A stretch of DNA of 22,087 bases from Bacillota bacterium (GTDB lineage Bacteria; Bacillota; Clostridia; Acetivibrionales; DTU013), in contig JAEYRF010000086.1 in NCBI GenBank assembly GCA_023409615.1, positions 1-22,087 of the forward strand. The letters run 5' to 3'. The notes below the pieces were generated by a model. It did not search any database, was not told the origin of the DNA, and saw nothing but the letters and a program-made list of their open reading frames with translations. The number at the start of each line of letters is the position of its first letter. Position 1 is the first letter of the stretch. Shown here one piece after another: positions 7,810 through 14,559 of the stretch. A program made the position numbers and the translations under genes.

Positions 7810-8880
7810 TTAATAGGCTTTTTTCTCTGTCCAGATTCTGCTGTATTGTTTATTGATCTCGTCGCCCGGATATTCAAATATTTCATAGTTGTCCAGATCC
7901 TCCTGCAGTGGATATGCGCTACGGTCAGAGATTAACTCCGGATCCAACATCTTCATGACCTCAATGTGTGGTGTTGCATATCCGATATAGTCTGCATTAT
8001 TAAATGCTACATCTGTTTCGCACATATAATTAATGAATATTTCGGCTTCCTTCTGATGTTTGCTGGTGGATGGGATTACCATTGAGTCGAACCAGTAGTT
8101 TGTGCCCTCCTTTGGTATGACATAAGACAGATTTTCATTCTCAGACATACAGTAGTAAGCTTCACCGGACCATACGACAGCTAGTGCGGCGCTTTCGCCA
8201 ATCATCATGTCTCTGACCTCATCAACCACATAAGCCATTACAAGCGGTTTCTGCTCCATCAGCTTTTCCTTGGCCTGTTCCAATTGCGACACATCTTTTG
8301 TATTCATTGAAAATCCCATCATTTTTAGGGTTATGCCGATTGCATCTCTTTCGCTGTCTGACATTAGGATTTGTTTTTTATATTTATCGTTCCAGAGGAT
8401 ATTCCAGCTATCCACAGTGTCGGAAACCATTGTTTTGTTATATAGTATTCCGACAGTGCCCCACATATACGGCACTGAATATTCATTATCCGGATCGTAT
8501 GATAGCGATTTAAAACGATCATCGATATATTTGAAATTCGGAATATTACTCATGTTGATTTTGTTAAGCAACCCTTCATCTCGCATCCTTTTAATCATAT
8601 AATCGGACGGGATTGCGACATCGTACGCTGAACCTCCTGTTTTGATTTTGACATACATATCCTCATTTGTAGTGAAGTTTTCGTAATTTACCTTAATGTT
8701 CGGATACGCATTTTCAAAATCCTCAATTGTTTGCTCACCTATGTATTCACCCCAATTGAATACATTAATAGTGACCTGTTTTCCGGTGCCATCGCCGGTG
8801 TCGGCAGAACCACAGCTGGTCAGAATGAAAGCTGCAAGTAAGATGTTGGCAATTAAAGCGATTAATCTGTTTCTTTTCAT
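7810..8880 (-). CDS. potD: Spermidine/putrescine-binding lipoprotein PotD
   Basis: A 356-aa extracellular solute-binding lipoprotein. The N-terminus MKRNRLIALIANILLAAF is a lipoprotein signal peptide with lipobox LTSC (Cys23), so the mature protein is lipid-anchored on the outer membrane face. The mature part has the PotD hallmarks: INVFNWGEYIGEQTIEDFE, then NFTTNEDMYVKIKTG, AYDVAIPSDYMIKRM and VPYMWGTVGILYN. It captures polyamines and hands them to PotBC. GAGGAG lies upstream of the ATG, 13 nt after the potC stop codon. The binding site was not modelled, so spermidine versus putrescine preference is unknown. Confidence 0.95.
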   Translation of the reverse strand: MKRNRLIALIANILLAAFILTSCGSADTGDGTGKQVTINVFNWGEYIGEQTIEDFENAYPNIKVNYENFTTNEDMYVKIKTGGSAYDVAIPSDYMIKRMRDEGLLNKINMSNIPNFKYIDDRFKSLSYDPDNEYSVPYMWGTVGILYNKTMVSDTVDSWNILWNDKYKKQILMSDSERDAIGITLKMMGFSMNTKDVSQLEQAKEKLMEQKPLVMAYVVDEVRDMMIGESAALAVVWSGEAYYCMSENENLSYVIPKEGTNYWFDSMVIPSTSKHQKEAEIFINYMCETDVAFNNADYIGYATPHIEVMKMLDPELISDRSAYPLQEDLDNYEIFEYPGDEINKQYSRIWTEKKAY

Positions 8881-8893
8881 TTCTATTTCTCCT

Positions 8894-9709
8894 CTAAGTT
8901 ATATTACTTATTTTAACAGTTCTTTTTGTATCATTTCCGTTTCCAGTATTCCCTGAAGATCTCTTGTTAATTATCAGCAGCAGAGCAAGTACAACAATGA
9001 ACATCAATGTGGACAGCGCATTTATTTTTGGATTGATTCCCAGCCTTGCCATCGAGAAGACAGTGATGGAAAGAGTAGAAACGCCCGATCCTGTTGTAAA
9101 GAAGCTGATGATGAAATCATCCAGTGACAATGTGAATGCAAGTAGAAACCCTGTAATGACGCCGGGCATAATCTCCGGCAGGATGACCTTGCGAAATGCA
9201 TACGACGGCATGGAACCCAAATCAAGAGCAGCTTCATATAGGTGCTTATTAAGCTGTTTGAGCTTTGGCAGTACTGAGAGTATCACGTAGGGTATATTGA
9301 ACGTTATATGGGATAACAGGAGCGTTAGAAAGCCCAGCTTTAAGTTCACGAAGATAAACAGAATCATCAGTGATATTCCTGTTACAATATCCGGATTCAA
9401 AACAGGCAGATAAGTCAGGTTCATAACAATTGACTTCGCTGTCTTATTCATATTGTGAATGCCTACTGCTGCAGCTGTTCCGACGATTGTTGCAACCAAC
9501 GATGAAATTAGTGCAACAGCTAATGTGTAGTAAAGTGAGGACATTATCTGCTTGTCTTGAAATAACTCGGCATACCATTTTAATGTGAAGCCATCCCAGT
9601 GAGCCCTGGACTTTGAATTGTTGAATGAAAAAACAATCAGTGTAACAACAGGAGCATACAGGAACAAAAAGATGATGAATAAATACAGCTTTTTGATTGT
9701 TTTCTTCAA
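8894..9709 (-). CDS. potC: Spermidine/putrescine ABC transporter permease PotC
   Basis: A 271-aa inner-membrane subunit with about six membrane segments (first: LYLFIIFLFLYAPVVTLIVF). The start FSFNNSKSRAHWDGFTLKWY is typical of PotC. The cytoplasmic EAA loop that docks on the ATPase reads LYEAALDLGSMPSYAFRKV, followed by ILPEIMPGVITGFLLAF and SLDDFIISFF, all characteristic. It pairs with PotB to form the channel. Its start codon overlaps the potB stop by 4 nt (translational coupling). Length is normal for the family. Confidence 0.95.
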   Translation of the reverse strand: MKKTIKKLYLFIIFLFLYAPVVTLIVFSFNNSKSRAHWDGFTLKWYAELFQDKQIMSSLYYTLAVALISSLVATIVGTAAAVGIHNMNKTAKSIVMNLTYLPVLNPDIVTGISLMILFIFVNLKLGFLTLLLSHITFNIPYVILSVLPKLKQLNKHLYEAALDLGSMPSYAFRKVILPEIMPGVITGFLLAFTLSLDDFIISFFTTGSGVSTLSITVFSMARLGINPKINALSTLMFIVVLALLLIINKRSSGNTGNGNDTKRTVKISNIT

Positions 9710-10530
9710 AATAGTGCACCTCCCGTATCTTCCCTCTCATATCTGGATGTAAAGCCCATGCTGATCAGGATCATAATCATCATGATAATGGAAAGCGCAG
9801 ATCCGAAGTTCCAGTCATAAACCCTCATAAACTGATCCTCGATAAGATTTCCAATCAGTGTATACTGGCTGCCGCCGAGGAGCTTTGAAATAATAAATGT
9901 TGTTACAGCGGGCATGAATACCATTGTTATTCCGGAGACTACGCCCGGAAGGCTCAATGGTATGATGATTCTGCGAAATACGGTAAAGGTATTGGATCCA
10001 AGGTCCTCAGCAGCTTCAATGACACTTCTGTCGATTTTGCTGAGTACTGAGAAGATCGGCAGCACCATAAATGGCAGGAAATTATAAACCATACCCAGTA
10101 TGACTGCAGAATCTGTGTATAAAATGTTAATCTGCGGCAGCCCCAGGGCACCTAAGAACGAGTTTATCACGCCTTTACGGTCAAGTAGTGTCATCCAGGC
10201 GTAGGTACGCAGTAAAAAATTCATCCACATTGGGATAACGAAAAGCAATATCAGGATATTTTTTCTGCTCAGATCACGTCCGGATAAAATCATGGCCACC
10301 GGATATCCAAGCAATAGACATATAAGCGTACTGATCAGAGCCAGGATAACAGATCGGAGTAATACTTTCATATATATAGGCTGCAGGAATCGCTGAAAGT
10401 TTTCAAGCGAAAAAACCGTCACTCCGTTTTCGGTAATCGTGATACCGTAGTATATCACAAGAATCAACGGTATTAGTATAAAAATCAGCGCCCAGAGAAT
10501 ATAAGGGCTTGAAACCCATCTGTTTTTCAT
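9706..10530 (-). CDS. potB: Spermidine/putrescine ABC transporter permease PotB
   Basis: A 274-aa integral membrane subunit, about six predicted helices. Family features: the early segment YILWALIFILIPLILVIYYG, the segment MWMNFLLRTYAWMTLLDRKG, the motif YNFLPFMVLPIFSVLSKID, and the EAA loop VIEAAEDLGSNTFTVFRRI. Together with PotC it forms the membrane channel of the polyamine importer. The ATG overlaps the potA stop by 4 nt and its own stop overlaps the potC start by 4 nt, so potA-potB-potC are translationally coupled. Confidence 0.95.
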   Translation of the reverse strand: MKNRWVSSPYILWALIFILIPLILVIYYGITITENGVTVFSLENFQRFLQPIYMKVLLRSVILALISTLICLLLGYPVAMILSGRDLSRKNILILLFVIPMWMNFLLRTYAWMTLLDRKGVINSFLGALGLPQINILYTDSAVILGMVYNFLPFMVLPIFSVLSKIDRSVIEAAEDLGSNTFTVFRRIIIPLSLPGVVSGITMVFMPAVTTFIISKLLGGSQYTLIGNLIEDQFMRVYDWNFGSALSIIMMIMILISMGFTSRYEREDTGGALF

Positions 10531-11576
10531 GTCGTACGTACCTTCTTCATTATTTGAATATCATTTGGGTGGATTTTCAACCCAACTTTTGAATCGACCG
10601 GTTCCATGGCTGTACTCTGTACAATCCATTCGAAGCTGTTTTCGTCCTCTATCAGCATTTCATAATGAACACCCTTGAATATAACCGATCTGACTGTTCC
10701 CTGCAGAAGGTTTTCATTCTCATGCATGAGTTTAATATCTTCAGGTCGAACGACTACATCAACATCCTCATTGGTGCCAAAGCCCTTGTCTACACAGTCG
10801 AAAACATGACCTGCAAACATAACACGGTAATCCTGCAGCATCACACCATCAATGATGTTGCTCTCTCCGATGAAATCTGCCACAAAAGCGTTCTTCGGCT
10901 CATTGTAAATGTCCTGTGGCGTGCCGATCTGTTGAATTATGCCCTTTTGCATGACCACAATTGTGTCGGACATGGTAAGCGCTTCCTCCTGATCATGCGT
11001 AACGTAAATAAAGGTAATACCAAGACGTTTTTGCATGTTCTTCAGCTCTAACTGCATTTCCTTGCGAAGTTTCAGATCCAACGCTCCCAAGGGCTCGTCC
11101 AGAAGAAGAACCTCAGGTTCATTAACAAGTGCCCGTGCAATTGCAATTCTTTGCTGCTGGCCACCGCTGAGCGAGTCTACCGATCTTTTTTCAAAACCCT
11201 CAAGATTAACCATTGAAAGCATGGCTGTGACTTTTTCACGGATAACATCATTATCGGTCTTTTTGATCCTCAAACCGAATGCAATATTTTCATATATGTT
11301 CATGTGCGGAAATAGTGCATACTTTTGAAAGACTGTGTTAACCTTTCTTTTATATGGAGGGACATCATTAATATTGTTGCCTTCAAAAAGCACCGCGCCG
11401 CTTGTTGGCGTTTCAAAACCACCTATTAGTCTAAGCGTGGTTGTTTTACCACATCCACTTGGACCAAGCAGGGTAATGAACTCATTTTGGCGGATATAGA
11501 GGTTTATGGACTTCAAGGCTTCTGTGCCGTCATACTCTTTCGTTAAGTCAACCAGCTCAATAATGTGATTTGACAT
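10527..11576 (-). CDS. potA: Spermidine/putrescine ABC transporter ATP-binding protein PotA
   Basis: A 349-aa ATPase that drives polyamine import. The ATG at 11576 has AAGGAG 8 nt upstream; the in-frame ATG at 11612 lacks one. All ABC motifs are intact: Walker A GPSGCGKTT (38-46), Q-loop VFQKYALFPH (82-91), signature LSGGQQQR (136-143), Walker B VLLLDEP (156-162) and the switch His194 (VTHDQEEA). Residues from about 240 onward form the TOBE regulatory domain (VVVRPEDIKL is typical). It is the first transporter gene. A 275-bp gap with repeats separates it from the XRE-cupin regulator upstream, and no convincing promoter was seen in that gap, so transcription may come from the regulator's promoter. 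Confidence 0.96.
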   Translation of the reverse strand: MSNHIIELVDLTKEYDGTEALKSINLYIRQNEFITLLGPSGCGKTTTLRLIGGFETPTSGAVLFEGNNINDVPPYKRKVNTVFQKYALFPHMNIYENIAFGLRIKKTDNDVIREKVTAMLSMVNLEGFEKRSVDSLSGGQQQRIAIARALVNEPEVLLLDEPLGALDLKLRKEMQLELKNMQKRLGITFIYVTHDQEEALTMSDTIVVMQKGIIQQIGTPQDIYNEPKNAFVADFIGESNIIDGVMLQDYRVMFAGHVFDCVDKGFGTNEDVDVVVRPEDIKLMHENENLLQGTVRSVIFKGVHYEMLIEDENSFEWIVQSTAMEPVDSKVGLKIHPNDIQIMKKVRTT

Positions 11577-11713
11577 ATAGCATACTCCTTGTTGCACATG
11601 GCGAAAATTCAATTTCTATTGGGGGCTGGTCGATGACTCCGTCATTTTGTATGTTGCAAAGGAAATCCGTGCTTGCGCACTCAACATACTTTCTGCTCGC
11701 CCATGCATCCTGG

Positions 11714-11800
11714 GGCAAGCCCCCATAACTCCTCGCTGCGGGCGAAATGAATTCGCCCTAAGCTACACTTCGTGCGCCACGCCTAAGCGTGGCGTTTGAA
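11714..11800 (+). repeat. Structured inverted repeat, left copy, downstream of the XRE regulator
   Basis: This copy starts GGCAAGCCCC and ends GCGTGG(C)GTTTGAA. It contains two hairpins: GGGCGAA-ATGAA-TTCGCCC and CGCCACGC-CTAA-GCGTGGCG. Aligned by hand to the reverse complement of 12625-12713, 43 of the first 50 and 26 of the last 27 positions match; only ~10-12 central bases differ. It lies in the 11577-11851 gap between regulator and potA. More folded sequence precedes it (GTATGTTG / CAACATAC at 11649-11656 and 11682-11689), and no ORF is supported. Confidence 0.8.
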
Positions 11801-11842
11801 CAACGTCAGATGGAGATTTTACTCGCCACTGACGTTGTTCAA
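11796..11842 (-). other. 14-bp perfect hairpin just downstream of the XRE-cupin gene
   Basis: TTGAACAACGTCAG (11796-11809) pairs perfectly with CTGACGTTGTTCAA (11829-11842) around a 19-nt loop, starting 9 nt after the regulator's stop codon. There is no T-run after the stem on the minus strand, so it is not a standard intrinsic terminator. It may be a weak attenuator, an mRNA-stabilising or processing hairpin between regulator and potA, or the outer edge of the repeat at 11714-11800, whose last five bases it shares. Confidence 0.6.
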
Positions 11843-11851
11843 CAAATCAAT

Positions 11852-12391
11852 TTAAAAACTAGGAGGTGTCGAGATCCAGAGCAATTTTGCCTCGGTCTTT
11901 CCTCCATTGGAGATGGAGTGTATAGCGTTGGGTTTAAAGTAAAAGCTTTCGTCCTTCTTTGCCTTGTATTTTCTGTTACCGAGGTGAATATGAACGCTGC
12001 CTGACAACACATATCCAAACTCCTCACCCTCATGAGGGTCATCAATCTCCGAACTGCCACCTGAAGCGAGACTTAGCAGAATCGGCTCCATGCGGTTCTT
12101 TTGCGAATCCGGTACGATCCATCTGATCTCATGGCCCAATTCGTGGTTTTCTTTAACAAAGATGTCTTCTTTGCGGAAAACAATTTTTTCGTCAACAATC
12201 TCATTGAAAAAATCTTTGAGATTGGAACCGAGACACTGGAGCAGATCAACAAGCGTAGCAATGGAAGGGGAGGTCAAATCCCTCTCAATCTGCGAGATAA
12301 AGCCTTTTGAGAGCTCGCTCCTGTTTGCCAGTTCTTCCTGAGTCAGCCCATTTTTTATCCTTAGCATTTTGATTTTATTCCCAATATTCAT
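11852..12391 (-). CDS. XRE-family transcriptional regulator with C-terminal cupin domain (PuuR-type)
   Basis: A 179-aa regulator. Residues about 4-62 are a helix-turn-helix of the XRE type (IKMLRIKNGLTQEELANRSE, then LSKGFISQIERDLTSPSIAT). Residues about 105-178 are a small cupin barrel (PHEGEEFGYVLSGSVHIHLG, then FYFKPNAIHSISN) with His/Glu positions that could bind a metal or ligand. This architecture is known from PuuR and other regulators of polyamine and amino-acid genes, and in Clostridia it commonly sits in front of potABCD, so polyamine-responsive control of the operon is a sound inference. GAGG lies 10 nt before the ATG. A near-consensus promoter (12555-12584) and a palindrome (12523-12543) lie upstream, suggesting autoregulation. 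The gene with its promoter is bracketed by inverted copies of an ~88-bp repeat. Confidence 0.9.
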   Translation of the reverse strand: MNIGNKIKMLRIKNGLTQEELANRSELSKGFISQIERDLTSPSIATLVDLLQCLGSNLKDFFNEIVDEKIVFRKEDIFVKENHELGHEIRWIVPDSQKNRMEPILLSLASGGSSEIDDPHEGEEFGYVLSGSVHIHLGNRKYKAKKDESFYFKPNAIHSISNGGKTEAKLLWISTPPSF

Positions 12392-12429
12392 ATTTATATT
12401 ACCTCATGCATTTTCAAAACAGTATTTAT

Positions 12430-12445
12430 AACGAGATAGCTCGTT
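12430..12445. other. Short inverted repeat in the regulator's leader
   Basis: AACGAG-ATAG-CTCGTT forms a 6-bp hairpin in the long untranslated leader. A second pair, AACGCC (12448-12453) and GGCGTT (12503-12508), lies just upstream in the transcript. Together they suggest a folded ~157-nt leader. Function unknown. Confidence 0.35.
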
Positions 12446-12522
12446 GAAACGCCGCTGATATAAGGAAATTTTTCTATGAACGAAAAAATTCTTTATTAAC
12501 CGAGGCGTTATAAGTAAACATT

Positions 12523-12543
12523 TTGTTTAGAATCACTAAACAA
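12523..12543. promoter_or_regulatory. Palindromic operator candidate of the XRE-cupin regulator
   Basis: TTGTTTAG-AATCA-CTAAACAA has perfect 8-bp arms. It begins about 5 nt downstream of the transcription start predicted from the -10 at 12555-12560, the classical place for a repressor to block elongation or initiation. The likely ligand protein is the regulator it precedes. No second copy was seen near potA. Confidence 0.55.
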
Positions 12544-12554
12544 TAAAACAATTT

Positions 12555-12584
12555 ATTATAATCACATACTGCAATTGTTGTCAA
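12555..12584 (-). promoter_or_regulatory. Near-consensus sigma-A promoter of the XRE-pot operon
   Basis: On the minus strand, a perfect TTGACA (12579-12584) is followed after 18 bp by a perfect TATAAT (12555-12560). The predicted start is near 12548, leaving a leader of about 157 nt before the regulator's ATG. It is the best promoter in the window and probably drives the whole regulator-pot-acyltransferase-permease unit. Confidence 0.8.
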
Positions 12585-12624
12585 TAATAATAGAAAAAAA
12601 GATAGAAACGCCAAAGAAAAGATA

Positions 12625-12713
12625 TTCAAACACCACGCTTAGGCGTGGCGCTATGTCTGTACAGCGTAGGGCGAATTCGTTTCGCACGCAGTGAGGGGGT
12701 ATTGGGGCTTGCC
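12625..12713 (-). repeat. Structured inverted repeat, right copy, upstream of the XRE regulator's promoter
   Basis: This is the inverted partner of 11714-11800. It carries the same two hairpins (GCGAA-ACGAA-TTCGC and CCACGC-TTAG-GCGTGG on this strand set). It ends 14 nt before the stop codon of the small unknown gene at 12727. With the promoter, operator and leader it accounts for most of the 12392-12726 gap, which otherwise holds no gene. Confidence 0.8.
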
Positions 12714-12726
12714 GCCATTGGAAATT

Positions 12727-13134
12727 CTATGATTGAAGAATATCAATGATTTTCATAACTTTATCAATATATAGCTTTTGCTTGTTGTCCAATATTGGGG
12801 CGGCCAGCTTCAATGTTTGCAGAATTTGAGTCTGACTTGGGGAGCTTCTGTTCATGTTTCTAATTTGATGTTTAATGTCCCGATATGCGCTGCTGTAACG
12901 GTTTCCCTGGCTGAACGCAATGCTGTAGGACGTTCCTCTGGTTTGTGGAATTAAATTTGTTACAGTTGATAAAATTTCCTGTATCAGCGACAATCTGTCA
13001 GGCTGTACATATTCTGAAGCCTCTATGTCTTCAGCGCGAGATTCGGGCTTGTATAACTGTTTGATTTTCTGTAGCGTTACAAGCCCGTTTGTTATGTTCT
13101 CTATATTAGGTAAATTGCTCATTCTATTCACCAT
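12727..13134 (-). CDS. Small protein of unknown function
   Basis: A 135-aa (or 131-aa) protein I do not recognise. The ATG at 13134 has no clear ribosome binding site. The ATG at 13122 has GGTG 6 nt upstream and may be the true start (MSNLPNIENITNGL). The sequence is polar and mostly helical by composition, with no signal peptide, membrane segment or cysteines. The C-terminal ~40 residues (QTLKLAAPILDNKQKLYIDK, then VMKIIDILQS) form amphipathic helices. It lies about 50 nt downstream of proA in the same direction and may be co-transcribed with it; it ends next to the right copy of the inverted repeat. Codon use looks like that of its neighbours, supporting a real gene. Confidence 0.6.
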   Translation of the reverse strand: MVNRMSNLPNIENITNGLVTLQKIKQLYKPESRAEDIEASEYVQPDRLSLIQEILSTVTNLIPQTRGTSYSIAFSQGNRYSSAYRDIKHQIRNMNRSSPSQTQILQTLKLAAPILDNKQKLYIDKVMKIIDILQS

Positions 13135-13180
13135 GATTTAAAATTCATAGTTCATATTATGTAAAATCTATAATAATGGT

Positions 13181-14473
13181 TCATTCAAGCTTTTTATCCA
13201 GTTTCCTGTGACTGAAGCTGCTTCTTTTTTCAGCGTAATCTGCAACGATCTGACCGCTTCCGATCAGCTTGTATTTATAGATCACCAGGCCTTCGAGCCC
13301 CACAGGGCCTCTGGCATGAAGCTTTCCTGTGCTGATTCCAACTTCTGCGCCAAACCCGTATTTAAAGCCGTCGCTAAAACGTGTAGAGCAGTTCCAGAAC
13401 ACATTGCCAGAGTCCACCAGGGACATAAAACGGGCTGCATGCTCCCTGTCAGAGGTGACGATGGAATCAGTGTGGCCTGAGCCGAAAGTGTTGATATGAT
13501 CAATAGCCTCGTCAAGACCCTGTACTACCTTGATAGATAATTTATAATCCAGATACTCTGTTTTCCAGTCATCATCCGTTGCTGCTCCAATGGGAATAAT
13601 TGAATTCGCTTTACTGCACCCAACCAGTTCAACTTTTTTTTGATCTGCCGCCTGCTTCAAAAGAGGCAGGAATGTGGATGCCACGTCCTGATGAACCAGC
13701 AATGTTTCCATAGCATTGCAGACTGCGACGTACTGCGTTTTTGAATCGATTGCGATACGAACAGCCATATTCATGTCGGCCGAAGCGTCGATAAAGCCGT
13801 GGCATATCCCATCGGCATGACCCATGACGGGGATATTTGTATGATCCATGATATACCTGACAAATTCATTGGAACCTCTTGGGATAATCAGATCAACATA
13901 TTTGTCCTGCTCAAGCAACTCATTTATGTCCGCTCTTGTCTCCATCAGAGCGCACCAGCCTTCCGGCATACCGGCCTCTTCAGTTGCGGAGATGATGATT
14001 TCGGCCAGAATCCTGTTAGTTTCCCTGGCCTCGGAGCCGCCCTTCAGAAGCACGCCGTTGCCGCTTTTGAGGCAGAGCGTGGAAATCTGGACTAGAGCAT
14101 CCGGCCTTGACTCGAATATAACACCGATTACACCAATTGGACAGGATACCTTAAATAGCTCCAGACCTTCATCCAGCTCTGTGGATAAAAGTGTTATTCC
14201 TACCGGATCCTCCAAAGCTATCAGGCTGTGAATCCCATCTATAACATCATTTAATTTTGCGTCATCGAACTTGAGTCTCTTAAGCAACGGGACAGAAATT
14301 TCTACTTCTTCGCTCCTTCGGAGGTCTTCCTCGTTAGCCTTAAAGATTTCCTGTTTTCGGGCAATAAGTGACTCTGCTATATGCAACAGAGCCTTATTCT
14401 TTTCATCGGTACTTGCCGCGGCAAGCTTCAGAGAAGCTGCCTTAACCTGTTGGCAGGTTTGAGCGATATTCAT
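13181..14473 (-). CDS. proA: Gamma-glutamyl phosphate reductase
   Basis: A 430-aa cytosolic enzyme of the aldehyde dehydrogenase superfamily. It reduces gamma-glutamyl phosphate to glutamate-5-semialdehyde with NADPH, the second step of proline synthesis. Family landmarks: VSCPIGVIGVIFESRPDA (109-126), KSGNGVLLKGGSEA (136-149), IPRGSNEFVRYI (198-209), VMGHADGICHGFID (216-229), and the catalytic cysteine Cys252 in YVAVCNAMETLLVH. Length matches the family (~415) with a short basic tail. GAGG lies 8 nt before the ATG, and a good promoter overlaps the end of the upstream gene. proB (glutamate 5-kinase) and proC, often adjacent, are not in the window. Confidence 0.97.
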   Translation of the reverse strand: MNIAQTCQQVKAASLKLAAASTDEKNKALLHIAESLIARKQEIFKANEEDLRRSEEVEISVPLLKRLKFDDAKLNDVIDGIHSLIALEDPVGITLLSTELDEGLELFKVSCPIGVIGVIFESRPDALVQISTLCLKSGNGVLLKGGSEARETNRILAEIIISATEEAGMPEGWCALMETRADINELLEQDKYVDLIIPRGSNEFVRYIMDHTNIPVMGHADGICHGFIDASADMNMAVRIAIDSKTQYVAVCNAMETLLVHQDVASTFLPLLKQAADQKKVELVGCSKANSIIPIGAATDDDWKTEYLDYKLSIKVVQGLDEAIDHINTFGSGHTDSIVTSDREHAARFMSLVDSGNVFWNCSTRFSDGFKYGFGAEVGISTGKLHARGPVGLEGLVIYKYKLIGSGQIVADYAEKRSSFSHRKLDKKLE

Positions 14474-14530
14474 GGTGACACCTCATTACACTATATAATG
14501 CAACTATCTTTAATGTTTTGATTTTCACAT

Positions 14531-14559
14531 AGTATACCAGAATGAAAGATGCATATCAA
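14531..14559 (-). promoter_or_regulatory. Promoter of proA, overlapping the stop codon of the clostripain-type gene
   Basis: On the minus strand TTGATA (14554-14559) and TATACT (14531-14536) are separated by 17 bp, and the -10 is extended by TGG (TGGTATACT). The -35 box covers the TGA stop of the upstream peptidase gene. The predicted leader is about 50 nt. Confidence 0.7.

Noticed and set aside
11789..12004. Plus-strand ORF of 71 aa antisense to the XRE-cupin gene
   Set aside because: It crosses the repeat hairpins and the cupin coding region and has no ribosome binding site or recognisable domain.
11714..12713. Complete insertion sequence
   Set aside because: The only gene between the repeats is a regulator; there is no transposase and no clear target duplication at the outer edges.
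13208..14231. Plus-strand ORFs antisense to proA
   Set aside because: They mirror a strongly conserved gene and show no independent start signals or families.
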